In this document: positions 30,938 through 42,440 of the stretch, one piece after another | Layout: the number at the start of each line of letters is the position of its first letter | Numbering within the stretch: position 1 is the first letter of the stretch | Assembly: GCA_001972305.1 (NCBI GenBank) | Contig: BDDD01005094.1 | Span: forward strand, 1-64,000 | Direction of reading: 5' to 3' | DNA: 64,000 nt | Origin: Cephalotus follicularis | Lineage: Eukaryota > Streptophyta > Magnoliopsida > Oxalidales > Cephalotaceae | The notes under the pieces: model-generated | What the model saw: the letters and a program-made list of their open reading frames with translations, nothing else | The model's database searches: none | What the model was told of the DNA's origin: nothing | Made by a program: the position numbers and the translations under genes

Positions 30938-31481
30938 TCAATGAAGGGAAGTGGAAGGTGATCCTTGCGAGTGGCAGAGTCAAGATTTCTATAATCAATA
31001 CATACTCGCCAACCAGTCGTTGTACGAGTGGGGATGTTGTAACCTTTTTCATTCTTGACTACAGTAATGCTTGACCTCTTCGGCACTACCTGGAAGGCGA
31101 ATGTGCCATAAGGGCAGCTAAATGTGGTTTTCTCTTGGTCCTCTAAGCACACACTTACTTCGTTATATCCAGAGTAGCCATCTAAAAAGCTAAAGTAGCT
31201 ATTGTCGGACAGCCTCTCAAGGATCTGATCAATGAATGGAAGTGAAAAGTGATCCTTGTAAGTGGCAGAGTTAAGTTTTCTATAATCAATACATACTCGC
31301 TAACCAGCCATTGTACGAGTTGGGATCTTGTCACCTGTTTCATTCTCGACTATAGTAATGCCTGACTTCTTTGGCACTACCTCAGTGGGACTAACCCATT
31401 TGCTGTCAGAGATGGGATAAATAATACCAACATCTAACCACTTCACAATCTCATTTTAGACAACTTCGCACATATTTGGAT
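30938..31481 (-). pseudogene. Element D (Athila-like) reverse transcriptase with in-frame tandem duplication
   Basis: It reads KWVSPTEVVPKKSGITIVEN, IPTRTMAG, a stop, RVCIDYRKLNSAT, FSLPFIDQILERLS, FLDGYSGYNEV and EDQEKTTFSCPYGTFAF. Instead of the usual RRMPFGL it goes back to VVPKRSSITVVKN, IPTRT, GWRVCIDYRNL and LPLPFID. Positions 30938-31090 thus repeat 31229-31381 with a 291-bp offset, exactly 97 codons. The RT ends at FID, where the LTR of C begins. The GWRVCIDYRKLN and KDHFPLPFID style is characteristic of the Athila/Tat branch of Ty3/gypsy. Confidence 0.8.
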
Positions 31482-32440
31482 TTAATCTTCGTTGTGCGTC
31501 CCTAAAAGGTTTAGCACCATTTTCACAGAAAATCTGATGCATATAGATAGATGGGACCCAATGGCTTCTTTGTGATCCTTTAGAACTTCCAATACCTTGT
31601 CTTCCTGATCAGTAGTCAAACGGGATGCAATAATGATAGGGAGTGTCTCATTCAGCCCAAAGTAAGCATGGGGTAATGGCTCAAATTTATATGTCCATGG
31701 GGAAAGATTTGAAAAACTAGGAACATCCAACATGGCATTAATCTCAATAGTGTAAGAGTCTATGTCACTATTGGCGCCAAAGAAGCTCAAATATTGCTGC
31801 AGAGAGTTATTTACAAGTTTCTTGGGTGCACCCTCGGATAGCACCACAGATATCATATCTATGGAAAAACAATCCTCCTCACCCTGAGGTCCTACAGCTG
31901 CATTAAAGATGTTTAGTCTCAACTTCTTATTACAAAAGGATATTTCCATGGCTCCAAATCGACAGTTTATGCAAGCAATTGCTATGGCTAAGAAAGGACA
32001 CCTAAGATAATTGATTATGGCTTCCCATTCGAAACGGTTTCCATATCGAGCACGAAGAAATCCACTGAAAAATAGAGCTCGTCCACTTTCACTAACACAT
32101 CCTTAATGAATCCCTTAGGATTTTTTTGAGATCAGTTAGCAAGTTAAAGAGTCACCTCAGTGGGTCTTAGTTCTCCAAACATAAAATGGTCATAAACTAA
32201 GCTAGGGAGGATGTTAACGCTGGCCCTTAAATCAAGGAGTGCTATCTCTATATGTAAATTTACAATCTTACAAGATGTCAAAGGAGCTTCAGGGTCGTTT
32301 AGTTTAGGTGGCAGCTTGTTAGAAAGCACTGCACTCACCAGCTCTGTTAGATGGACCATTTTTGGAATGTGAGTTTTCAGCTTACGCTTCGTGGTGCATA
32401 AGTCCTTTAGGAACTTGGCATACGTTGACACTTGCCGTAT
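31482..32440 (-). pseudogene. Element D protease and linker (Athila-like)
   Basis: The piece 32431-32144 carries YAKFLKDLCTTKRKLKTH, NKLPPKLNDPEAPLTSC and LLDLRASVNILPSLVY. This is the Athila-type aspartic protease region, in which DLGA is usual; here the Gly is Arg. Frame-broken VDFFVLDME and an ILGRPFL-like stretch follow. The piece 31949-31482 has KLRLNIFNAAVG, YKFEPLPHAYFGLNETLPII and TTDQEDKVLEVLKDHKEAIG, the linker before Athila RT. Several stops lie between 31960 and 32150. Confidence 0.8.
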
Positions 32441-33420
32441 CGCATCAGGGAGAGGAAGGTTGATCTGGACCTGCTAAAACAGTTCCATCAACTCTTCCAT
32501 TCTTCCCACCATTTTACCAAACGGAGGAGCAAAAGACAGAGATAGCAAACACTCAAGAAAAGGTGCTTTAGGTGAAACAAGAGTGAAGTCCTTTTCCTTC
32601 CCCATGTGTTCACTCTCTTTATACATGGAGGCTTTAGTGACTTCCGGATTAGATTTACCAAGGGTCTCTTTCTCACCACTCTCTGAGGACACCCTCTCCT
32701 TAGGACTCTTATCATGAATCAGATCAGGATTTGGAATAGTTACTTGTGGTTCTCCGATTACCCGACCACTTCTCAAAGTAGTAATTGCTTGGGCTTGTTC
32801 TAGGTGGGAAGGATGTCCAGACTGATTTTTAGGATTGCCTACCACTTCAATAGGTAGGTGGCCTTCTTCTCCCTTCCCGATGATATCAGCTAGCTATCCT
32901 ATTTGAGTTTCCAATTTGGAGATGGATTGGGTATGGGAGTGAAGGATCTGATCATATTTCTGGCCATTCCTGTTAATCCCATCCAAAGCAACTAGTACCT
33001 TATCCATTTTATCTTCAGTTGCCATAGGCGATTGAGGTGGTGGAAGATTAGATTGTTACACATCCCTATAGGCATTCTAATAGGGAAGGGAATTATTTTG
33101 CCTATATGGGGGGTTGTGGCTGCTATTGGGCTGCTTTCATCCGAAGTTGGGGTGATTCCTCCATCCCGGGTTATATGTATGGGAGAATGGATCATTCCCT
33201 GGTCTAGGGAATCCGTGCACTGCTTGTGCTTGTTCTTGAATATATTCAGGATATTGCATAGTAAGCAGGCAATCACTCATATAATGTGTCTGGCTAGCAC
33301 ATAAGGTGCATGCCTCTTGTGCAATAGAAGTCTGAGTAGATTGTGTAGGAAGCGTCCCTAAAGTTAGCACTTTATCTAATTTCTAGGATAGGATGTCCAC
33401 CTTGGCCTTGAACTTTAATA
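32441..33420 (-). pseudogene. Element D gag C-terminal half (Athila-like)
   Basis: Pieces in two or more frames: a zinc-knuckle-like CTLCASQTHYMSDC followed by QYPEYIQEQAQAV and TYNPGWRNHPNFG (33370-33137), then QAQAITTLRSGRVIGEP (about 32800), a recurring signature of Athila gag, then a Lys/Glu-rich linker and SFAPPFGKM. No intact N-terminus was found. Confidence 0.75.
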
Positions 33421-34631
33421 CCAGACTTGCAATAGCAGAGAAGAGAAGAGAATCTGAGCAGTACATTGAGGAGCATAATAACATCAAACTTCCATACCAG
33501 ACCTGCCAACTAACAAATTCCCGAGCACTAGACTAGTTGATACCCGACTACCATACCAGACAGGAAATGAGCCGAGATACCGAGCAACCAAAATGCCAGA
33601 TTTCAAGACCAGACCTTGCAAAGCCACATTACCGAGCAGACTAAATAGAATAAAACATACTTGATGTGCATACTAGAGGTACTAGTCATATCCGAGCATG
33701 AGTTATTGTAATGATCAGATCATTGAGTTTAGAGAAGTTTCGACTTGGATGGTGTGGTAAATGGTAAGGGCAGAAAACGTAGTTGTTGCAGAGAAGCCAA
33801 GTGTCGACAGTATGATCACAGCATTAGCGCTTAAGAATTTCTGAGCTAAGTGTCGACGCTTTTAAATGAATCGTCGGTGCTTTAAAGATAGGCGTCGATG
33901 CTTTTCATGAAAGTGTCGACGCTTTATACTGACATTTGCACAAATTGTACTAATTTTAATGCACTTTGATATTTTTGTTTTGTACCTGCAATTCAAATCA
34001 AAACAACCCAAGTAATCTACTCCAAGCATAAAAATATAAAAATTAACTCATTAAAAAGAATACATTTTTATGCTCAACACCTAATTAATCTATTAAAGGA
34101 AAATATTACAATCCAAATCAAACTCCAAAAACTTTCCATTTTTGTTGTCAGACGGGTCTCAAGCGTCGCCGCTTTTCTTCTGTGTGTCGACGGTTTGTCG
34201 CTTGGGCGTTTGCTACTTTATTTTAAGTGTTGGATGAGGTAAGATGCACTTTACGCGTTGACTTGAATATTCAGCAGAGTTAAGCGTTCACGTTTTTCTT
34301 CTTAGCATCCACGGTTTAGTACAGAGAATTATGGGAGTTGCTCAAAGTCTCTAGTGTTGACACTTAAAAAGATTCCGTCAGTGCTTTATGTGTAAGCATC
34401 GATGCTTAAGTGGAACCCGTCGACACTTTTCCCTATTTTTTCAGAAAATTGTCAATTCTTCATGCTTTGATTTTCTTGTTTTCAATTCCTGCCAATTTGA
34501 CTAGTATTAATGTATTTTGATCTTTTTGGCCTTGTGCTTGAAAATAAATTCAAACAACTCAAAGTAATCTATTCCATGCATAAAAATATAACAAATAAAT
34601 CATTAAAAATAACACATTTTTATGCTAAACA
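33421..34631 (-). repeat. Two tandem LTR-like repeats next to element D
   Basis: Minus-strand starts at 34079 (TGTTGAGCATAAAAATG) and 34631 (TGTTTAGCATAAAAATG) begin two related copies that stay similar for about 250 bp (GGAGTAGATTACTT, then AAAAT-rich, then the palindrome array). The 34631 copy is directly preceded by CAAGTATGGGGGTATT (34632-34647), a polypurine tract of Athila/Tat style. It therefore looks like a 3' LTR whose internal part was displaced by E. The left ends are not clear; the 34079 copy may be the 5' LTR of D. 33421-33780 shows no gene. Confidence 0.5.
33793..34440. repeat. Palindrome arrays in the D-linked repeats
   Basis: Two clusters, 33793-33930 and 34155-34440: GTGTCGACAG, GTGTCGACGCTTTT, GCGTCGATGCTTTT, GTGTCGACGCTTTA, GCGTCGCCGCTTTT, GTGTCGACGG, GCATCGATGCTTA and CGTCGACACTTTT. 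Confidence 0.7.
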
Positions 34632-34824
34632 AATACCCCCATACTTGAACGTTCCTTGTTCTCAAGCAATGAGACTGTAACGCCCAGAATTTTCATTCGA
34701 TTTTTTATTGTAATTCTCAATGTAAGTTATCACGAATTGATGAGAAATGATGGATTTTCTAGCTTGTGATATTTAAATTTGAGAAGAGTGTTAAGGAATG
34801 TGTAATGAAAATAAAGGAAACAGA

Positions 34825-35110
34825 CACTTTGAGTGTCGACGCCAAGAGATAGTGCCTACCCGAAGAAGTGAAGAGCACGCTAAGGCTTCTTGCCTTAAGG
34901 CGTTGACGCCAAGAGATAGCGTCGACGCCAAGAAACAAGAGGATCGCGCTTAAGGCATCTTGCCTGAAGGCGTTGATGCCAAGGGATAACGTCGACACCT
35001 ATCAATTGGGGACCAAAAGAGATAAGCGTTAACACGGTTTGTGGAGCATGTTAGCGCTAAGGAGGATGGTTAATGCATCAACACCGAAGGGTTGACGTTG
35101 ACGCCTAAAC
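34825..35110. repeat. Palindrome array, GCGTYGACGC dialect (E U3)
   Basis: About ten copies with AAGAGATA-type spacers: GTGTCGACGCCAAGAG, GCGTTGACGCCAAGAG, GCGTCGACGCCAAGAA, GCGTTGATGCC, ACGTCGACACC, GCGTTAACAC and ACGTTGACGCC. It ends about 25 bp before the TATA box. Confidence 0.8.
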
Positions 35111-35135
35111 TGTGGGCATAAGAAGTTAAAACACT

Positions 35136-35144
35136 AATATAAGG
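35136..35144 (+). promoter_or_regulatory. E LTR TATA box
   Basis: AATATAAGG directly after the U3 array and about 420 bp before the candidate leader donor. Confidence 0.6.
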
Positions 35145-35835
35145 CACGTGAAAGTCATTTTTGCCTTTTCCCCATGACCGTAATGGCATAAGGAAAGAGA
35201 GATGAGACAGACGAGGTGACATACGGCAGGTGAAAGGGAAAGAGAGGGGCACATGGCGCCTTGCATGCGCGAAGGAAAGAGAGAGACAAAAAACCATAAA
35301 TACATACCTGTCATCCTCTTCCTTCAGCGCCTGGAAGAGAAAGAAAAATAGAGAGAAAGAGAAGTAAAACATTGAGAAAATAGAGAAACGGGAGAAGAGA
35401 GAAGTCATATCTCTCCATTGTTGAACCTGGAAGCTTGGAGGCTCAAACCAAGAGTGGAGCCGAGCTTGGATTGGAGCTACTGGACCTAACCTAGGAGCTC
35501 AAAAAGCTACTGGTTGGTGAGACTTGAAGAGGTGGAATTCGATTCCTAACTATGAATCTGAGGTAGGGCTTTTATAATTGTGATTTTGAGTTCGATTGTA
35601 ATGGGTTTCATTTGGTGAAATACATGAAAACGGTGGATTGTGATTGTGTCAATGTTGTGTTGCCATAACCTGCTATGCATGGTATGATTGGAATGAAAAT
35701 GGCTTGTGTTGCATGAGTGGTTTTGATGATATCCACTGGTATTGTTCTGTTGTGGTGAAAATGACGAGTTCTAGTTTTGAACACGTCGACGCCTAGAGGA
35801 AAGACGTAGACCCCTTGGCTTGTTATACGGGGAGG

Positions 35836-35840
35836 AAGAC
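35836..35840. repeat. Target-site duplication of F (left), AAGAC
   Basis: Identical to 47613-47617. The two flanks join LTR E at one point. Confidence 0.9.
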
Positions 35841-35984
35841 TGTCACACCCCATTTTCCAAATATAAGACAACATATAAAATGGTAAGTCAATCAACAATA
35901 ATAATTTAGCTCATGCGATAAATACGAATAAACAAAAACCTTCAGTAGCGGAAGCAATAACGTAAATGAGCCAAATTTAAACAC

Positions 35985-36012
35985 GCATCACGCATCCCAT
36001 ACTACGTGATGC
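35985..36012 (-). other. Conserved LTR stem-loop, F 3' LTR copy
   Basis: GCATCACG/CGTGATGC, a perfect 8-bp stem, around the 12-nt loop. Identical in the F 5' LTR (44843-44870) and in unit 2 (42051-42078). It is decayed in unit 1 (39253-39280). Confidence 0.75.
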
Positions 36013-36226
36013 CCAACAAGTTTATAACAAATCCCATCATCAATGTCGATCGCCCAAAACGGAGCGTGAAATAATAATACAGTACGAGATAACAAAATAT
36101 CCATTGTTACAATAATCCAAATGACATAATCCAATGTTCATTAACCGAATACATGAAAATAAGAGAAATAACCAAGTCTTCTCTTTAAGTCTTCACGCAT
36201 GCCGATAACATGTCCACTCCATCAAT

Positions 36227-37899
36227 CTGTTACAGTAGGGGGTTAGCCTGTGTCCTCACTCGGCTAAGTGAACAACCTATAAACACAGTTCGAGTTAGAT
36301 GATAATGAGTATCATGAATGAATGCATTATGATGCAGTATGACATGAAGTTTTCACAGTAAATATATCTCCGTATATATATATATATATATACAAATATA
36401 TGCATGTTCACAGTACAGGTATAACCTCATAAGGCTATAATAACACAAGCAGTAAATTGTTCCAAAAGGAACCAGACAGTCCAGTCCTCCTGATCGTCGC
36501 CACCTCCTGGCCCCAACGTCAAGCACTCTCACTCCTTCCCCGTTTGCGAACGGTTTGGAGCAAGTTCTCCGTAAGTTGTTAGCACGGCGGCTAACCAACC
36601 ACAGTACCCGCACGACGGCTGAGCAGTCAACAGTCACAAACATTGCACAGTACAGTTCAAGCAATAAAATATAATTACTTCATCAAATATATTTGTTTAA
36701 AATATATTACTCCGTTCACAGTTGTAATAAGTTTATAAAACTTATAACAATACATTTGGTTATATAATCAACCCTTTAAAACATTGCTCAATCTTTGGGA
36801 ATACTTCCCTACTCATTTCGAAAATATATAAACTCGTATGTTGACAAATATATATTTTTGCATAATACGTTTGATTGCATAATCAATCCTTTAAAACATT
36901 TATCAGTCATTGGAAAATACTTTTCCCCAGTCAGTTCGAAAATATATAAAATCATAAGTTGATAAATATACATTTTCGTACAAAAATGATTATAGTAATC
37001 ATGAAGGCTTTTCAAAATGGTTAACACTTTTTAGAAAGCAACCATAATGGAAATCACAGTTACAACGCAAACATATGCTCAGAATGCATCTAAGCTCGTT
37101 TCTAGAGTCGTTTCGGTTCTAGCGGATCCCGTTCGAGTGAAATTCTGGTAAACAGGGGGATAGGCGTCGATGTCTATCCCAAGGCGTCGACGTCTTTACC
37201 ATATGGCGTCGATCCCATGTACAGTCATTCCCAGGCGTTTTTCAACCAAAGACATCGATGTCTTTATAAAGGCGTCGATGTCTTTATGATACCAGGAGGT
37301 ATCAGTTCGCGATTATGGATTCTGGAAGGAAGAATCCAGCCTCTAAATCCTTCATGTAAACGAATCTCACTCTCTTAACGTGTTAGGCATGCTACTGGTT
37401 GACAGGAGTATAACCAGAACATCATTTCATGCATAAAACATGTAATCCAAGGGCAATTCACCAACAGTAACCACTACTGTTCTGTAATACCCAGAAAAGG
37501 CATCGATGTCTCCCAAAAGACATCGATGTCTTTCGCATGCAACACGAATGCCTAACCTTACAGTTATATGAAGCCCAGAAAAGTCGTCGATGTCTATCCT
37601 TAAACATCGATGTCTTTAATGTTTTCACACGAAGGCATTGACGTCTTCATGTAGACGTCGATGTCTTTACCAACCCAGAACATTTTCTCGACAGTTTTAA
37701 CACACCAAGCCATTAGCAAATCATCCATACATAACTCAGTTCAACATTCATGTAATCACACATGCTTGCTAACTCCGTATATCACAGTAAACACCAAAAT
37801 AAGACCAGAATCACAGTTCAACCATTAACATGCAATTCATCATGTTATCCATTAACTTAAAGCCCAAAATGCATGTATAAATTAATCACTTTCCCCTAC
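36227..37899 (-). other. Candidate leader intron inside the F LTR
   Basis: Donor ACAAG/GTAGGGG at 37899. Acceptor GGCTAACCCC...TAACAG/ATTGATGG at 36227. It spans the downstream palindrome array. Inference from sequence. Confidence 0.4.
37155..37680. repeat. Palindrome array, RCRTCGAYGT dialect (F 3' LTR, downstream array)
   Basis: About fourteen copies of GGCGTCGATGTCTTT / GACATCGATGTCTTT / GACGTCGATGTC, for example ACATCGATGTC (37252, 37522) and GCGTCGACGTCTTT (37183). The 5' LTR copy lies at 46010-46540. Confidence 0.8.
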
Positions 37900-38429
37900 C
37901 TTGTTGTTCCAAGTTAGGAACTGCAAAGTCCACCCCTTTCAGTTCCCAGGTCGTTGTCACAGCAGCTCCAAGATCCCCTCAGCAACTGCAACCCACGAGC
38001 TCCAATTCTCCAGCTCCAACAAGTTCAGAAATGGTGGCTTTCACACTAACTCACACTCACTGGTTTTCCTCTCTTTATTTCCTTTGATGGATTAAACGAG
38101 AGAGAGAGAGAGATGGGGAGGAGTTGTTCTTATTCAGGTGACTCCCCCAACCTCTTCTTCCTGTATTGAAAGCACTCTCGTGCTTTCTCTCCCTTTCCCA
38201 GGCTCTGCCCTTTTTCCTTTTGTTTTCGTCCCTCCTTTCTTTTGCAGGTTGCATGTGAGGATGGTATATGCCCTTGCATGCACCATGTGAGGGGCACGTT
38301 TTGAGCATGCCTGGCAACACACCAGCATGATCAACACGTTGCAATGCACATGTTAAGGAGTCTGGTAAAGCCCCCGAAGATCCCCTATTGCATGTTACTC
38401 TATCAGTGAAAACGTGACAGATGTTCTTT

Positions 38430-38600
38430 ACAAAGGCGTCGACGTCTTTCCTTAGACGTCGATGTATTTTCCCTTTTTGTACGAAGGTGTCGATGCCTTC
38501 TCTCACTGTCGATGTGCATGCCCATGCATTCACGTGTACCTCGGTTCCCATAGGCGTTGACATCTTTCCCAAAGACGTCGATGTGTTTATCCCAAAACAG
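38430..38600. repeat. Palindrome array, ACGTCGACGT dialect (F 3' LTR, U3 array)
   Basis: Seven copies: GGCGTCGACGTCTTT, GACGTCGATGT, GGTGTCGATGCC, TGTCGATGTGC, GGCGTTGACATCTTT and GACGTCGATGTG. The 5' LTR copy lies at 47280-47450. Confidence 0.8.
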
Positions 38601-38761
38601 CACCGTTTTAAGTTTTTGACACCCACATTTCATTTCCAGAACCATAAGTAGGGTTTATAAGCATCCCTTTGAGTTCAAAAACTCAACATTCTCATTAATC
38701 CAAGATTTAAGATTGCATCTTAAATCGAAATATTACAGTCACGAAAATACCGGACGTTACA

Positions 38762-38775
38762 TCCACCCCTCCTTC
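38762..38775 (-). other. F polypurine tract
   Basis: GAAGGAGGGGTGGA on the minus strand, directly before the 3' LTR. Confidence 0.8.
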
Positions 38776-38831
38776 AAGAAATTTTTTCCTCGAAATTAAC
38801 TCAATACTTAAAACAAATGCGGGTAACGTTC

Positions 38832-39109
38832 TCAGATGTCATCCTCACGTTCCCAAGTCGCTTCATCCGATCGATGAAACTGCCATTGAACCTTTACCAT
38901 CGGAATGGTTTGATTCCTCAATACTTGCGTCTTGCAATCCAAGATTATCAGGGGCGACTCCTTGCAAGAAAGCTCATCCCTTACCGTAACCGAGTCATAC
39001 TCCAAGACATGTGATGGATCTCGGATATGACCTCCTAGCATCGATATATGGAAGACATCATGTACACTCGACGATGTAGGAGGTAAGGCTAGCTGATAAG
39101 CTACCTCCC
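38832..39109 (-). pseudogene. F pol C-terminus (after integrase)
   Basis: It begins EVAYQLALPP at the unit-1 junction, then VHDVFHISML, DPSHVLEYD, SPLIILDCKTQVLRNQTIP, VKVQWQFHRSDEATWERE. This is the chromodomain-adjacent tail of plant gypsy integrase (Tekay/Del style: VKVQW and EATWE). It has no upstream integrase in continuity: 39110 is an LTR terminus (TATCACACC, first base pair mutated from TGTCACACC). Confidence 0.8.
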
Positions 39110-39644
39110 TATCACACCCCGTTTTCCAATTTAAGACAACATATAAAGTGGTAAGGCAATCAAAAATAATAATTCAGCTCATGCGATAAAAATGAATAAA
39201 CAAAAACCTTCAGTAGCGGAAGCAATAACATAAATGAGCCAAACTTAAACACGCATCACGCATCCCATACTATGTGACGCCCAATAACTTTATAACAAAT
39301 ACCATCATCAAAGTTGATCGACCAAAAACGGAGTGTGATAAATATTACAGTACGAGATAACAAAATATCCATTGTTACAATAATCCAAATAACATAATCC
39401 AATGTTCTTTAACCCAATACACGAAAAAGAGAAAATAACCAAGTCTTCTCTTTAAGTCTGCCAGCATGCTTCATATCAAGACCCCACTTCATCAATCTGT
39501 TACAGTAGGGGGTTATCCTTTGTCCTCACTCGGCTAAGTGAATAACTTATAAATACAGTTCGAGTCAGATGAAAATGAGTATCATGAATGAATGCATCAT
39601 GATGCAGTATGACATGAAACTTCCACAGTAAATATACACAAGCC

Positions 39645-40413
39645 GAAGCATATCTTTCAAGGTTTAGATGGTACGCTCCAATTGTCCATCTGTCTGAGGG
39701 TGGAAAGTAGTACTGAGATTCGATCTTGTTTCGAAGGCCGTCTGGAATGTCTTCCAGAAGTTTGAAGTGAAGATCGAATCCCTATCGCAAACGATGCTCA
39801 CCTGAACATCGGGCAGTCTCAAAATCTCTTTCACATATAATCGAGACAACTTGCTCGCAGAATCCTGGTACATTCGATGCTACCAGGATAAATACTGTAC
39901 AGAGATTTATGAGCCCCGCGGAGTGACTCATCCTTCAGTCTTGGTCCTTCAGCTGTGGCCAATCTTGTACCACCTCTGTTCTTTGACGGATCCACCGCCA
40001 AGCCCTCTCCAGATAAAATGTGACTAAGAAAGATCACATGGTCAAGACAAAATTCGCACCTACCGAATTTGGCATACAGCTGTCGTTCCCGGAGAATTTG
40101 CAAAACCAACCTCAGATGGTAAGCATGCTCCTCCACACTCTCTGAGTATGCAAGTACGTCGCCAATAAACACAATGACGAATTGATCCAGGTACAATCGA
40201 AACACATCGTTCATTTAATGACATGAACGCAGCTGGTGCATTGGTAACAACAAAAGGCGACATGAGGAACTCGTAGTGACCGTATCTTATCCGGAAAGCA
40301 GTCTTCTCAATATCTCCTTCCCTCACCCTCAGCTGGTGATATCCGATTCCAATCAAGCTTGGAAAACGCCTTCGACCACTACCGTGAATCACTATCCAAG
40401 CAATACGATTCAT
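39645..40413 (-). pseudogene. Unit 1 mid-RT fused to partial integrase
   Basis: RT residues from [34 protein letters not shown] and FIGDVLAYS (catalytic FIDD changed to FIGD), [11 protein letters not shown], then frame loss after LAVDPSK. RNase H and the integrase N-terminus are missing. Integrase resumes as [42 protein letters not shown], a TAA stop, TLKDMLR, then LTR sequence. The RT finger region is also absent. Confidence 0.85.
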
Positions 40414-40639
40414 GTTCTTGATTATGTTATCAAGGTTCTAAAAGTCCATTAGGTATGCGTGTAGTTCCGTACTAGCATATACATGTGTAGGACTGTTCAT
40501 TAATATGGTACTATGAACCATCATTCCCTTACTCATTAGTTGGCCACAAACGTCCAACTTAACATTCATATAACTACGGCTACAATATAGTCAACAAATT
40601 AAGGGCATTATGATCAAGTATAATGCAAGTAAGAGCAAA

Positions 40640-41792
40640 AATCTTAACTCTCATGATTCCCTTGCCCTTGTCTTCTTGCTGCGAAGGTCCCGCTGCGGCC
40701 CCGCTGTTACTAGCCAGTCCAGTAGGTGCCGTAGCCTGACTCTTCGGGCAGTCTGTCACGGAATGGCCAGATGTCCCACACCTCAAACACAGTCCATTCT
40801 TCCTCCAGCAATCTTTCTGTAGGTGACCTTTACGACCACAGTGATTACAAGCTCCGGTCCCCGCATCACTCCCCTGACTAGGAGTACCCTGTGTGGTAGC
40901 CTGTCCAGATCTGTTCTTCGATGATTTTGTCAGAGAACCACTGTCTTGCCATTTCAAAGAAGCTGGTCTCGTCAGGCTCTGTTTATCCTGTTGTGCTCGA
41001 GCCCTCTCTGCTCGATCCTCACTGGATATGCTCTCTAGCAGCCTCGCCTTTTGAGCGACCTCTGAGAAAGTACCCAGTTCCATAGCCCTAATCCTCGACC
41101 GAAGGTTCGATCGTAACCCCTTCAGAAATCTCCGTATCTTTTTCACTTCGTCGGCTACCAGATAAGGTGAATGTCTGGCTAGCTCCATAAACCTGGCCTG
41201 GTACTCGGCCACAGTCATCGCCCCTTGATGCAACTCAAGAAGCTCTGTCTCACTCCGTTCTTGCTCAAAGCCGGGGTACATAGGAATCGAGGAACTCTGT
41301 CTGGAATCTCTCCCATGTAGCATCGAGTCCAACTGACTCCCACCTTGCTTTGACCATCTCCCACCAGTGAGTGGCCTCTCCCAATAGACGGTACACGGCA
41401 AACTTCAATCTCTGAGTGTCGGTACAGTCCATCACTTCAAAGATCTTCTCTAAGTCTTGAAGCCATCTTTCAGCAATCGTAGCATCAAGTGCACCCCGGA
41501 AACTAGGTGGATTTTGTCTCATAAACTTTTCAATGTCCCGCCCAAACTGGTTAACATCCCCTCCCGGGCAGTGGTCCGGAGCCCGGTGTCGTGGTTGTGC
41601 TTGCACATAACTCTGACGCATTTCCTCCGCATTAGCCATATTAAAAGCCATCTGCTGTTGAAACTAATCCGCAATGCGAACCATCATATTTCTCTCATCC
41701 TGGGGGACATTCATTCGTCGCGGCATATCCGCTTCCTCAAGAGTATTGGCTCCAACAGCCCTAGCCCTGGCGCGTGTTCTCCTTCGGTCCAT
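40640..41792 (-). pseudogene. Unit 1 gag with two intact zinc knuckles
   Basis: The ATG at 41792 gives MDRRRTRARAVG. A TAG interrupts IADYFQQQM at about 41669. Then RHRAPDHCPGGD, FMRQNPPSFRGALDATIAERW, LKFAVYRLLGEATHWWE, a frameshift near 41270, EYQARFMELARHSPYL and RRFLKGLRSNLRSR. Both knuckles keep all ligands: CNHCGRKGHLQKDC and CLRCGTSGHSVTDC. It is cut after IMRVKIFALT, before the protease. Confidence 0.85.
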
Positions 41793-42440
41793 TTTGTTCC
41801 TATATGGAAAAGATGTCATTAGAAGTCATCTCAAGGAAACAATTCGTTAATTGCCAAGGAACTTATCCAAGCTAAGCATATAATGGATATATGCTCTGAT
41901 ACAACGTTGTCACACCCCGTTTTCCAATTTAAGACAACATATAAAGTGGTAAGGCAATCAACAATAATAATTCAGATCATGCGATAAAAACGAATAAACA
42001 AAAACCTTCAGTAGCGGAAGCAATACCATAAATGAGCCGAACTCAAACACGCATCACGCATCCCATACTACGTGATGCCCAATAAGTTTATAACAAATCC
42101 CATCATCAAAGTCGATCGCCCAAAAACAGAGCGTGATAAATATTACAGTACGAGATAACAAAATATCCATTGTTACAATAATCCAAATAACATAATCCAA
42201 TGTTCATTAACCCAATACACGAAAAAAGAGAAAATAACCAAGTCTTCTCTTTAAGTCTTCCAGCATGGTCCATATCAAGAGCCCACTTTATCAATCTGTT
42301 ACGGTAGGGGGTTAGCCTTTGTACTCATTTGGCTAGGGGAATAACTTATAAATACAGTTCGAGTCAGATGAAAATGAGTATCATGAATGAATGCATCATG
42401 ATGCAGTATGACATGAAACTTCCACAGTAAATATACACAA

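Larger units (their letters stand above)
34676..35840 (+). mobile_element. E: plus-strand gypsy LTR, 5' part, interrupted by F
   Basis: It starts TGTAACGCCCAG at 34676. It has a U3 palindrome array (34825-35110), then a TATA box (35136-35144), then a leader, then a candidate donor CTGAG/GTAGGGC (35563). A second array begins near 35780 and is split at AAGAC by F, continuing at 47613. The terminal third of the LTR is missing. Confidence 0.8.
35841..38761 (-). repeat. F 3' LTR (2921 bp)
   Basis: Minus-strand termini are TGTAACGTCCGG (38761) and TGGGGTGTGACA (35841). Modules: U3 array (38430-38600), leader, donor ACAAG/GTAGGGG (37899), downstream array (37155-37680), hairpin GTTAGC/GCTAAC (36565-36585), 3' splice-like block (36227-36268) and stem-loop (35985-36012). 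Confidence 0.95.
39110..41907 (-). repeat. F tandem unit 1 (2798 bp)
   Basis: LTR 3' end (39110 to about 39640), integrase piece (39645-39873), RT piece (39874-40413), filler (about 40414-40640), gag (40640-41792), degraded PBS (41893-41904, GATACAA in place of GATACCA). The LTR-to-integrase junction lies inside ATATACACAAGCCGAAGC at about 39640, identical to that of unit 2. Confidence 0.9.

Noticed and set aside
33032..33304. Plus-strand ORF opposite the D gag
   Set aside because: The minus strand carries clear Athila gag signatures (CTLCASQTHYMSDC and YNPGWRNHPNFG); the plus frame is a shadow.
36353..36664. Minus-strand ORF of about 100 codons repeated at 45211-45516
   Set aside because: It lies inside the F LTR over the hairpin region and appears twice only because the LTR does. 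It lacks domain or start support.
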